Positions 4,944 through 11,768 of a stretch of 18,473 nucleotides of DNA are shown here, one piece after another. Each line of letters opens with the position of its first letter. The first letter of the stretch is position 1. The notes beneath the pieces were generated by a model. The model saw nothing but the letters and a program-made list of their open reading frames with translations, had not been told where the DNA came from and made no database searches. This DNA comes from JBFEYJ01 sp041563315 (GTDB taxonomy: Bacteria > Pseudomonadota > Gammaproteobacteria > Thiohalomonadales > Thiohalomonadaceae), in NCBI GenBank assembly GCA_041563315.1, contig JBFFNE010000060.1, positions 1 through 18,473 of the forward strand, read 5' to 3'. A program made the translations under genes and the position numbers.

Positions 4944-6338
4944 TTAAATCACCTTGGAAAAACGCTGGTTCTGTTTTTCGCGCAGGTAGCGATCGAACAC
5001 CATACAGATATTGCGAATGAGTAGTTTGCCGGCATCCGCTATCTGAATACGGTCCGAAGACAATTGCAGCAATCCGTCTTTTTCCATTTCCGCCAACTCG
5101 CCGAGTTCGGTAGCAAAATAATCATCGAAGCGAATACCATAGGCCTGCTCAACCTTGGCCTTGTGCAGTACGAAGTGGCAGATAAGATCGGTGATCACCG
5201 CGCGACGCAGCTTATCGTCCGCGTTGAGCTCATAGCCGCGATAGATCGGCAGTGAACCGGCATCGATGCGCTCGTAGTACGCCTCTAGCTCCTTGAGGTT
5301 CTGGCTGTAGCTGTCGCCAACCTGACCGATAGAGGTGGAGCCGAGGCCGACGAGATCGCAATCGGCGTGAGTCGAGTAGCCCTGGAAGTTGCGGTAGAGA
5401 GTGCCGCTGCGCTGCGCCACCGCCAGTTCATCATCGGGCTTGGCAAAGTGGTCCATACCGATATAGACGTAACCCGCCGCGGTCAGGGTCTCGATGGTGT
5501 TCTGCAGGATATCGAGCTTCTCCTGCGGCGCGGGCAAGTCCGCCTCGTTGATGCGTCGCTGTGGCTTGAACAGCTCCGGCAGGTGGGCGTAGTTGAATAC
5601 CGAGAGGCGGTCCGGGGAGATCTCAAGGATCTTCTCCAGAGTGCGGGCAAAGCTCGCCACACTCTGGTGCGACAGACCGTAAATCAGGTCGATACTGATC
5701 GACTTGAATCCCTCACGGCGCGCTGCAGCCAGCACCGACAAGGTCGACTCCTCGCTCTGGATGCGATTGACTGCCTTCTGTACCGCCGGGTCGAAATCCT
5801 GCACCCCGAGACTCATGCGATTGAAGCCCAGTTCACGCAGCAGAGCGATGGTGTCGGTCTGCACCTCACGCGGGTCGATCTCGATGGAGTATTCACCACT
5901 GTCGTCATTGCGCAGGTTGAAGTGTTCACCGGTCACGCGCATCAGCTCACGCATCTCCTCATGAGAGATGAACGTTGGCGTACCGCCACCCCAGTGCAGC
6001 TGGTCCACGGTGCGTGACTTGTCGAACAGCACCCCTTGTAGAGCGATCTCCTTGTGCAGACGCTCCAGATAGGGCGAGGCTCGACCGCGGTCCTTGGTCA
6101 CCACCTTGTTGCAGCCGCAGTAATAGCAGACGGTGTCACAGAACGGGATATGGAAATAGAGCGACAACGGATCGCCGCTTTCGTTGCTCTTTGTGGCCCA
6201 GGTGCGGTACTCGGCCTCGCCAAAGCCCTCATGGAACTGCACCGCCGTCGGATAGGAGGTATAGCGTGGGCCGGACTTGTCGTAGCGCTTGATCAGCTCA
6301 AGGTCGAAGATAATGTTCTGTGTCGTCAGTGTCGTCAT
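4944..6338 (-). CDS. hemN: Oxygen-independent coproporphyrinogen III oxidase (dehydrogenase)
   Basis: A cytosolic radical SAM enzyme that oxidatively decarboxylates coproporphyrinogen III to protoporphyrinogen IX for haem synthesis under low oxygen. The 464 residues are close to the E. coli length (457). The iron-sulfur motif HIPFCDTVCYYCGC places the cluster cysteines at C67, C71 and C74, followed by C76 as in true HemN. The N-terminus KRYDKSGPRYTSYPTAVQF is the typical substrate-side segment. WGGGTPTF and SIEIDPREV follow, and GMDHFAKPDDELA plus GLGSTSIGQ lie further on. The presence of the HemN N-terminal region and the CxxxCxxCxC pattern favours HemN over HemW. Its start lies 12 bp after the 81-residue upstream gene, so the two are probably co-transcribed and perhaps translationally coupled. 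No clear FNR box was found. Confidence 0.97.
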   Translation of the reverse strand: MTTLTTQNIIFDLELIKRYDKSGPRYTSYPTAVQFHEGFGEAEYRTWATKSNESGDPLSLYFHIPFCDTVCYYCGCNKVVTKDRGRASPYLERLHKEIALQGVLFDKSRTVDQLHWGGGTPTFISHEEMRELMRVTGEHFNLRNDDSGEYSIEIDPREVQTDTIALLRELGFNRMSLGVQDFDPAVQKAVNRIQSEESTLSVLAAARREGFKSISIDLIYGLSHQSVASFARTLEKILEISPDRLSVFNYAHLPELFKPQRRINEADLPAPQEKLDILQNTIETLTAAGYVYIGMDHFAKPDDELAVAQRSGTLYRNFQGYSTHADCDLVGLGSTSIGQVGDSYSQNLKELEAYYERIDAGSLPIYRGYELNADDKLRRAVITDLICHFVLHKAKVEQAYGIRFDDYFATELGELAEMEKDGLLQLSSDRIQIADAGKLLIRNICMVFDRYLREKQNQRFSKVI

Positions 6339-6350
6339 CAGGTGTCTCGC

Positions 6351-6596
6351 TTAGCTGTCGCTCTCGACGTGGCGGCCGTAACAATGAGTATCATTGGTCA
6401 GTGCCAACATGTATGAAAAAGGCAGTTTGGTGTTGAGCTTGCTGGCCACTTCCATAAATGGCAGGTCCTTGTTTTCAAAGTCGCCCGTGGCTCCCATATC
6501 GTTTTCGAGACGGGCGATAAACTCGTCCTCCTCAATAATGACCTGGTCGTTTAACTCCACATTCTGCTGTGCGGTTTTCGGTTTCATTCTCACCAT
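6351..6596 (-). CDS. Small hypothetical protein upstream of hemN (81 aa)
   Basis: The protein is acidic and soluble. Its N-terminal half is rich in Asp and Glu (NDQVIIEEDEFIARLENDMG). Its C-terminal part reads PFSYMLALTNDTHCYGRHVE, with a single Cys inside HCYGRH. It has no signal peptide or membrane span, and I do not recognise the family. A GAGGTGAG ribosome-binding sequence (6608-6615) lies 11 bp before the ATG at 6596; a second in-frame ATG at 6587 would remove three residues. The gene is 12 bp upstream of hemN on the same strand, suggesting an operon and perhaps a role linked to haem synthesis, which is inference. A TATAAT lies at 6619-6624 (minus strand), but that is too close to the Shine-Dalgarno to be certain. 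The dyad CTGATATTCATTCAG at 6631-6645 does not fit an FNR site. Confidence 0.65.
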   Translation of the reverse strand: MVRMKPKTAQQNVELNDQVIIEEDEFIARLENDMGATGDFENKDLPFMEVASKLNTKLPFSYMLALTNDTHCYGRHVESDS

Positions 6597-6641
6597 GAAC
6601 TACGACTCTCACCTCAATATTATATATGTTCTGATATTCAT

Positions 6642-7559
6642 TCAGGAGCGGAACAGACCATGATGTTCGCGCACTTTATCCGCCGTCAACAGGAACACCC
6701 CTTCTCCGCCGCGCTCGAACTCCAGCCAGAGGAAAGGCACCTCAGGTAACAACTCTTCCAGCGCTTCACGGCTGTTGCCAACCTCCACCACCAGGATGCC
6801 CTGCGGCTCAAGATAGTACATGGCATCGTGGAGGATCGTCAGCACCAGATCCAGCCCCTCGGGCCCCGCCTCCAGCGCAAGCGCCGGCTCATGGCGGTAT
6901 TCATCGGGAAGCACTGCCATATCCTGTGCATCCACATAGGGGGGGTTACTGACGATGATATCGTAACGTTGCCCCTCCAGCGCGCTGAACAGGTCGGACT
7001 CGACGGTGCGAACCTGCTCGGCCATGTCGTAGCGCTCGACATTAATATCGGCCACGGCGAGAGCGTCGCGGGAGATATCCGCCGCGTCCACATGGGCCTC
7101 GGGGAAAGCGGCGGCGCAGGTAATGGCGATGCAGCCGCTGCCGGTGCACAGATCGAGAATATTACTTACCTTCTCCGGCTGCACCCAGGGCTCGAAGTGA
7201 GCCTCGATGAGCTCGATGATCGGCGAACGGGGAATCAACACCCGCTCGTCCACATAGAACGGGATGCCGCCATACCACGCCTCATGAGTCAGATAGGGAG
7301 CAGGCAGGCGCTCCTCAACCCTACGCAGCAGGATATCCACCACCCGGCGACGCTCGCTCTCGGTGAGCCGGGTATCCATGTAGGGCTCGCCGATATGCGG
7401 AGGCAGGTGCAGGCTATGCAGTACCAGGTAGGCTGCCTCATCCAGCGCATTGTCGGTGCCGTGACCGAAATAGATCTCCGCCTCGTTAAAACGGCTCATG
7501 CCCCAGCGGATGAAATCGCGCAGGGTCACCAGGTCCTTGACCGCCTGTTCACGCAACAT
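6642..7559 (-). CDS. prmB: Ribosomal protein uL3 glutamine N5-methyltransferase
   Basis: A cytosolic SAM-dependent methyltransferase of the HemK/PrmC family that methylates a glutamine of ribosomal protein L3. The 305 residues fit PrmB. The SAM-binding motif ILDLCTGSGCIAI and the catalytic NPPY at N205-Y208 are both visible, and the C-terminal GGEGVFLLTADKVREH is typical of PrmB. An N-terminal helical domain (LVTLRDFIRWGMSRFNEAEI) and WYGGIPFYVDERVLIPRSPI distinguish PrmB from PrmC. I chose the ATG at 7559 because it begins MLREQAVKDL, as in relatives; an upstream in-frame start would overlap mog. It lies 5 bp after the mog stop, so the two form an operon. Confidence 0.95.
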   Translation of the reverse strand: MLREQAVKDLVTLRDFIRWGMSRFNEAEIYFGHGTDNALDEAAYLVLHSLHLPPHIGEPYMDTRLTESERRRVVDILLRRVEERLPAPYLTHEAWYGGIPFYVDERVLIPRSPIIELIEAHFEPWVQPEKVSNILDLCTGSGCIAITCAAAFPEAHVDAADISRDALAVADINVERYDMAEQVRTVESDLFSALEGQRYDIIVSNPPYVDAQDMAVLPDEYRHEPALALEAGPEGLDLVLTILHDAMYYLEPQGILVVEVGNSREALEELLPEVPFLWLEFERGGEGVFLLTADKVREHHGLFRS

Positions 7560-7564
7560 CGCGG

Positions 7565-8119
7565 TTATGCCTCGGGTTTCTTGGCGTGCTTGGGGCGAAA
7601 CGCCTTGCATACAGCTTCATCGGTTTCAAGATAGGGTCCATCGATAAGGTCAATGCAGTAGGGCACTGCGGGGAACACGGCGTTGAGACAATCATCGATG
7701 GCTGAGGGCTTGCCCGGCAGGTTGATGATCAGGGAATGACCACGAATGCCGGCGGTTTGGCGCGACAGGATGGCGGTAGGGACGAACTTGAGCGACTCCT
7801 GTCGCATCAGCTCGCCGAAGCCCGGCATCATCTTCTGGCACACTGCCTCGGTCGCCTCGGGCACCACATCACGCACAGCGGGGCCGGTGCTGCCGGTGGT
7901 GACCACGAGGCAGCACTCTTCCTTGTCACACAACATCTTGAGGGTGGTTTCGATCTGCTCCAGCTCGTCCGGGACGACCCGGGCGATCGCCTCCCACTCG
8001 ATGCTTAGCGCACGGCTAAGCCACTCACGGATGGCTGGACCACCCAGATCTTCATACTCACCCCGGCTGGCACGGTCGGAAACCGTGACAATACCGATAC
8101 GGACCTTCTGCTGCACCAT
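7565..8119 (-). CDS. mog: Molybdopterin adenylyltransferase (Mog)
   Basis: It activates molybdopterin by adenylylation before MoeA inserts molybdenum, in the cytosol. The 184-residue protein aligns by eye with E. coli Mog along its length: RIGIVTVSDRASRGEYEDLG, PGFGELMRQESLKFVPTAIL, SRQTAGIRGHSLIINLPGKP, VPYCIDLIDGPYLET and AFRPK. Compared with E. coli it lacks a short insertion before the VPYCI segment. The usual TTGGTGP nucleotide-binding motif reads TTGSTGP here (Gly to Ser, codon AGC). I prefer the ATG at 8119 (MVQQKVRIG), with GGTGG 5 bp upstream, over an ATG at 8131. It is the first gene of an operon with prmB, and a TATAAT lies at 8151-8156. Confidence 0.95.
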   Translation of the reverse strand: MVQQKVRIGIVTVSDRASRGEYEDLGGPAIREWLSRALSIEWEAIARVVPDELEQIETTLKMLCDKEECCLVVTTGSTGPAVRDVVPEATEAVCQKMMPGFGELMRQESLKFVPTAILSRQTAGIRGHSLIINLPGKPSAIDDCLNAVFPAVPYCIDLIDGPYLETDEAVCKAFRPKHAKKPEA

Positions 8120-8150
8120 GCAAACCACCATCGATTAAAAAAGCTGACGC

Positions 8151-8156
8151 ATTATA
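8151..8156 (-). promoter_or_regulatory. Putative -10 box of the mog-prmB operon
   Basis: The minus strand reads GGGTATAATGCG, a perfect TATAAT about 32 bp before the mog start. No good -35 hexamer is present at 16-18 bp upstream (the region is a GC-rich CGGCGGCGGGG), so an activator or other sigma recognition may be needed. It lies between amrS and mog, arguing for a separate transcript for mog. Confidence 0.5.
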
Positions 8157-8246
8157 CCCTGCCCCGCCGCCGCGTGCAGGGACAACTGTCATTTCACCAT
8201 CAACCCTGAGGCGGTTTCCATGCCAAATATACGAGAGACTTATCGC

Positions 8247-9362
8247 TCAGACATAATCTGCCAGCCGCACAGGAATGCGCTTGCTGCCCCAGTTGCCGGG
8301 CTTCGCTTCAAACACCCCGGCGCAGGGTGTACCGCACCGGTTGCACTTGCCGTCGGCAGTCAGGTTCCAGTCGCTCAGCACATACCAGTCGCGGCCGATG
8401 AGGCGCTGGCCGCAGTGATGGCAGTAGGTGCTCTCCCCCTCCTTGTCGTGGACATTACCGGTATAGGCATAGCGTACCCCGTTTTTCATGGCGATCTGCC
8501 GGGCGCGTGTGAGGGTTGAAGTTGGGGTCGGAGGCACATCGCGCATCTTCCAGTCCGGATGAAAGGCGGTAAAGTGCATCGGCACATCCGGCCCAAGCTC
8601 TTTCACCACCCAGCGGGTCATTGCCTCCAGCTCTTCCTCGCTGTCGTTCCAGCCGGGGATGAGCAGTGTGGTCAGCTCCATCCAGACCTCGGTTTCATGC
8701 TTGAGATAGACCAGGGTGTCGAGAACCGGCTGCAGGTGGCCGCCGGTGAGCTTGCGGTAGAACTCCTCGGTGAACCCTTTCAGGTCCACATTGGCCGCAT
8801 CCATGTACTGGTAGAACTCCTTGCGCGGTTCATCGCAGACATAACCGGCGGTCACCGCTACCGACTTGATACCGCGCTCACGACAGGCCTTTGCCACATC
8901 GATGGCATATTCGTGGAAGATCACCGGATCGTTGTAGGTGTAAGCGACGCTGCGGCAGCCTAGCTCCTCTGCGGCGCGGGCGATGGTCTCGGGGCTGGCC
9001 GCATCGGCCAGGGTATCGATCTCACGGGATTTGCTGATGTCCCAGTTCTGACAAAACTTGCAGGCCAGGTTGCAGCCGGCGGTGCCAAAGGAGAGCACCG
9101 GGGTCCCAGGAAGGAAGTGGTTGAGCGGCTTTTTTTCGATAGGATCGACACAATAACCGCTGGAGCGGCCGTATGAGGTAAGCACGATCTTGCCGCCAAG
9201 GTTGGCGCGAACAAAGCAGAGTCCCCGCTGTCCCTCGTGCAGCTTGCAGTAACGCGGACAGAGATCGCACTGAACCCGCCCATCTTCCAGCAGATGCCAG
9301 TAACGGGTGTCCACCACACTTCCCTCCGGCATCTCCTCTTTCGTGACGTTGCTCGTCTCCAT
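8247..9362 (-). CDS. amrS: AmmeMemoRadiSam system radical SAM enzyme
   Basis: A 371-residue radical SAM protein of the PflA-like group that occurs with MEMO and AMMECR1 proteins. The [4Fe-4S]-SAM motif is CNLACKFC (C97, C101, C104), followed by QNWDIS. The N-terminus has a second cysteine set (C32, C35, C39, C49 in CDLCPRYCKLHEGQRGLC). The C-terminus has paired motifs CHHCG and CNRCGTPC in the last 55 residues, probably another metal site. Middle segments VAYTYNDPVIFHEYAIDVA, AANVDLKGFTEEFYRKLTGG and FHPDWKM are characteristic of the family. A strong AGGAGG (9369-9374) precedes the ATG. It is divergent from amrB-amrA across a 190-bp spacer, so the system is complete. The substrate is not established from the sequence; it presumably acts with the MEMO and AMMECR1 partners. 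Confidence 0.93.
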   Translation of the reverse strand: METSNVTKEEMPEGSVVDTRYWHLLEDGRVQCDLCPRYCKLHEGQRGLCFVRANLGGKIVLTSYGRSSGYCVDPIEKKPLNHFLPGTPVLSFGTAGCNLACKFCQNWDISKSREIDTLADAASPETIARAAEELGCRSVAYTYNDPVIFHEYAIDVAKACRERGIKSVAVTAGYVCDEPRKEFYQYMDAANVDLKGFTEEFYRKLTGGHLQPVLDTLVYLKHETEVWMELTTLLIPGWNDSEEELEAMTRWVVKELGPDVPMHFTAFHPDWKMRDVPPTPTSTLTRARQIAMKNGVRYAYTGNVHDKEGESTYCHHCGQRLIGRDWYVLSDWNLTADGKCNRCGTPCAGVFEAKPGNWGSKRIPVRLADYV

Positions 9363-9465
9363 GGCACACCTCCTCTAATCTATCTTTTAGGGTAGCTCTT
9401 ATTCTGGGTAGAGCAGAGTGAGTGCACAGATTCGCGCTATCGCGACGCTTATTGCAGTCCGAAAT

Positions 9466-9517
9466 GCAGGTGATATTGATCCACAGTAATATTGTCGAAT
9501 AATCATTGCTCACCTGC
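9466..9517. promoter_or_regulatory. Inverted repeat GCAGGTGA / TCACCTGC in the amrS-amrB divergent spacer
   Basis: Perfect 8-bp arms (9466-9473 and 9510-9517) are separated by 36 bp of AT-rich sequence that contains the probable amrB promoter. The position between divergent genes of one system suggests a shared operator with DNA looping or two half-sites. That role is inferred only from symmetry and location. Confidence 0.35.
9476..9503 (+). promoter_or_regulatory. Putative amrB promoter
   Basis: A -35-like TTGATC (9476-9481) and a -10-like AATAAT (9498-9503) are spaced 16 bp apart, about 50 bp before amrB. Both are imperfect. They lie between the arms of the GCAGGTGA inverted repeat. Confidence 0.35.
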
Positions 9518-9552
9518 GGCGTCTGATACAACGTACTAGCGAAGGAGACACC

Positions 9553-10347
9553 ATGCCCACAATACGCGAACCCGCTGTCGCCGGCATGTTCTACCCCGGC
9601 AATGCCCGGGAGCTGCATGCCTTGATCCAGGAGATGCTGCAGCAGGTCCCGCCGGTGGAGGAACCATCGCCCAAAGCGCTCATTGTGCCGCACGCCGGCT
9701 ATATCTACTCCGGTCCGGTCGCTGCCAGCGCCTATGCCCGCCTTCACAAGCTGCGGCAAATCATCACCAAGGTGGTCCTGCTCGGTCCCTCGCACCGAGT
9801 GGGCTTTCCCGGCCTGGCCACCAGCAGCGCCGCAACCTTTCGCACCCCGCTAGGCGACATCCCTGTGGATACGGACAGCGTGGCTCGCCTGACCACCCTG
9901 CCCCAAGTCCGCACGCTGGACCAGGCCCACCAGCTGGAACACAGTCTTGAGGTGCACCTGCCCTTCCTCCAGGAGTCGCTGGATCATTTCACCCTGGTGC
10001 CGCTGGTGGTAGGAGATGCCACGGCCGAAGAAGTTTCTGAGGTCCTGGAACAGGTGTGGGGCGGTGATGAGACGCTGATCGTCATCAGCTCCGATCTGAG
10101 CCACTACAACGACTATGCCACCGCTATGCGCATGGACCGCGAAACCTCCGAGGCAATCGAGCAGCTTCGGCCTGAAGCGCTGAAATTTGAAGATGCCTGC
10201 GGCCGCATTCCCATCACCGGACTGCTCAAAGTCGCTCAACACAAACATCTAAAAGTGGAAACCATCGACCTGCGTAACTCCGGTGACACCGCCGGACCAC
10301 GAGATCAGGTTGTCGGCTACGGCGCCTACCTTGTTCACACCTCATGA
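9553..10347 (+). CDS. amrB: AmmeMemoRadiSam system protein B (MEMO family)
   Basis: A 264-residue cytosolic protein of the MEMO family, related to extradiol dioxygenase LigB folds and to human MEMO1. The start PTIREPAVAGMFYPGNAREL is the family hallmark. The probable metal ligands corresponding to human H49, H81 and C244 are all present as H47 (VPHAGYIYSGP), H81 (LLGPSHRVGF) and C216 (DACGRIPITG). The segment SSDLSHYNDY (about 179-188) supplies the usual Asp and His near the site. A ribosome-binding site (GAAGGAG) precedes the ATG. Its stop overlaps the amrA start by 4 bp (ATGA), so the two proteins are translated together. It probably works with AmrA and the divergent radical SAM enzyme; the reaction is not known from the sequence. 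Confidence 0.95.
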   Translation: MPTIREPAVAGMFYPGNARELHALIQEMLQQVPPVEEPSPKALIVPHAGYIYSGPVAASAYARLHKLRQIITKVVLLGPSHRVGFPGLATSSAATFRTPLGDIPVDTDSVARLTTLPQVRTLDQAHQLEHSLEVHLPFLQESLDHFTLVPLVVGDATAEEVSEVLEQVWGGDETLIVISSDLSHYNDYATAMRMDRETSEAIEQLRPEALKFEDACGRIPITGLLKVAQHKHLKVETIDLRNSGDTAGPRDQVVGYGAYLVHTS

Positions 10348-10913
10348 TAGAGCGACAACAGGAACAGGTGCTGTTAGACCTGGCCGTCGCCTCTATCCGG
10401 CACGGCCTTGAGCATGGACACCCGCCCAAGCCCAATCCGGAAGCGTATGATCCGGCGCTGCGTCAGCCGGGAGCCAGCTTTATCACCCTCCGGCGCAATG
10501 GCGAACTCCGTGGCTGCATCGGCTCACTAACGGCCCACCGGCCTTTGCTGGAGGATGTGGCGGAGAACGCTTATGCGGCCGCCTTTTCCGATCGCCGTTT
10601 CTATCCGTTACAGGTCATGGAGCTGCGTGGGCTGGAGATCCATATCTCCCTGCTTGGCGAAGCTGAACCGATACACTTTACCTCGGAGCACGAGTTAATT
10701 GAGCAACTGCGTCCCGGTGTCGACGGGCTGATCCTGGAGGAGGGTTATCGTCGTGCCACCTTCCTCCCCTCAGTCTGGGAGCAGTTGCCCGAGGCACATC
10801 AGTTTCTTGTGCATCTCAAGCGCAAGGCCGGCCTACCACCCAACTACTGGTCGCCCACCCTGACTATCAGCCGCTACACCACCCACGGCTTTGGCATGAC
10901 GATCGAGGAATGA
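10344..10913 (+). CDS. amrA: AmmeMemoRadiSam system protein A (AMMECR1 family)
   Basis: A 189-residue AMMECR1-domain protein. The invariant LRGCIGS motif is at residues 55-61, preceded by GASFITLRRNGE and followed by AENAYAAAFSDRRFYPL. The segment DGLILEEGYRRATFLPSVWEQLP is also a family signature. It is coupled to amrB by an ATGA overlap. In other organisms the domain is often fused to the MEMO domain; here it is separate. It has no membrane span or signal, so it is cytosolic. The biochemical role is unknown from the sequence. It ends 228 bp before the convergent orn, across a repeat-filled spacer. Confidence 0.95.
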   Translation: MIERQQEQVLLDLAVASIRHGLEHGHPPKPNPEAYDPALRQPGASFITLRRNGELRGCIGSLTAHRPLLEDVAENAYAAAFSDRRFYPLQVMELRGLEIHISLLGEAEPIHFTSEHELIEQLRPGVDGLILEEGYRRATFLPSVWEQLPEAHQFLVHLKRKAGLPPNYWSPTLTISRYTTHGFGMTIEE

Positions 10914-10969
10914 ACATTCATACTGATTAAACTGTTTGTGGGAACTGAGGGGAATTTACTTGAGTACTT

Positions 10970-11042
10970 GTCATTCCGGCGGAGGCCGGAATCCAGGAAT
11001 GCCTCCTGGGGCCTGGATCCCGGCATGCGCCGGGATGACGAC
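10970..11042. repeat. Dispersed palindromic element TCATTCCGGCGG...GCCGGGATGACGA
   Basis: Two inner palindromic halves, GTCATTCCGGCGGAGGCCGG and CTGGATCCCGGCATGCGCC(GGGATGACGAC), are joined by AATCCAGGAATGCCTCCTGGGGC. The ends TCATTCC and GGGATGA are inverted. Its frames translate to the familiar spurious peptides with RRRPESR and the antisense form IPAQAGIQ, so it should not be called as coding. It lies between the convergent ends of amrA and orn, and is the intact form of the split element at 2017-2157. Confidence 0.8.
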
Positions 11043-11058
11043 GGTTTTTGTGTGCGGA

Positions 11059-11102
11059 CGTCCCGGCCGCGACAAGGTGTAGCTCGAATCGCGACTGGGA
11101 CG
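11059..11102. repeat. Imperfect inverted repeat CGTCCCGGCCGCGA / TCGCGACTGGGACG
   Basis: The arms at 11059-11072 and 11089-11102 match with two mismatches around a 16-bp loop. The left arm equals the motif at 1034-1047 with one change. Outside it, TTTGTGGGA (10935-10943) and TCCCACAAA (11108-11116) form a further perfect 9-bp inverted pair that encloses both repeat elements. The structure lies between convergent genes and may aid transcript ending, but no T-tract is present. Confidence 0.5.
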
Positions 11103-11141
11103 GTCACTCCCACAAAAGATTCTGCTGGAACCCACTTGTAG

Positions 11142-11684
11142 CTATTTCAGCATCCGCTCCCGGTAGTACTGTAGCTCGCCGATCGATTCACGAATATCAT
11201 CCAGTGCCTGATGGGAATTGGCCTTCTTGAAACCGCTGTAGATCGCAGGCTGCCAACGCCGCGCCAACTCTTTTAACGTGCTGACATCAAGGTTTCGGTA
11301 ATGAAAAAAGGCCTCCAGGTCCGGCATATAACGGGCTAGAAAGCGGCGGTCCTGACAAATGCTGTTACCGCACATCGGCGACTTGCCCTTGTACTGGTAT
11401 TGCTCAAGAAAGCCGAGCGTTAGTGCCGTCGCCTGGGCTTCATCTACAGTACTCTCGCGCACACGCTGTAGCAGCCCGGAGCCGCCATGGGTGCGCTGAT
11501 TCCACTCATCCATCTTTGCCAGCACCTCCTCGCCCTGGTGGATGGCCAACACCGGCCCCTCGGCAAGGGTGTTCAGTTCAGCATCGGTGACGATGGTGGC
11601 TATCTCGATAATGCGATCGTTCTCCGAATCGAGTCCGGTCATTTCGAGGTCAAGCCAGATAAGGTTATCGGGGTGTTTGCTCAT
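11142..11684 (-). CDS. orn: Oligoribonuclease
   Basis: A 3'-5' exoribonuclease of the DEDDh family that degrades 2-5 nt RNAs (and pGpG in c-di-GMP turnover) in the cytosol. From the ATG at 11684 it has 180 residues, the family length. The catalytic residues are visible: D and E in WLDLEMTGLD, D in GNSICQDRRFL, and H and D in SHQALDDIRES. NLDVSTLKELARRWQP is also conserved. I preferred 11684 (MSKHPDNLIW) because AGGA lies 9-10 bp upstream and relatives start there; an in-frame ATG at 11702 would add six residues. It is divergent from the M48 protease gene with 84 bp between starts. Confidence 0.97.
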   Translation of the reverse strand: MSKHPDNLIWLDLEMTGLDSENDRIIEIATIVTDAELNTLAEGPVLAIHQGEEVLAKMDEWNQRTHGGSGLLQRVRESTVDEAQATALTLGFLEQYQYKGKSPMCGNSICQDRRFLARYMPDLEAFFHYRNLDVSTLKELARRWQPAIYSGFKKANSHQALDDIRESIGELQYYRERMLK

Positions 11685-11768
11685 GGGGTGAATTCCTGAC
11701 ATTATTTGCCAGGCATTCTAGCAAAAGCTACCCTGCTGCGACGCAACAAAAACAGGTTTTTCCATACC

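Noticed and set aside
6631..6645. FNR/Anr box upstream of the hemN operon
   Set aside because: CTGATATTCATTCAG has 5 bp rather than 4 bp between half-sites and mismatched outer bases.
10938..11141. Plus-strand frame containing RRRPESR
   Set aside because: It is a translation of the palindromic element at 10970-11042, not a gene.
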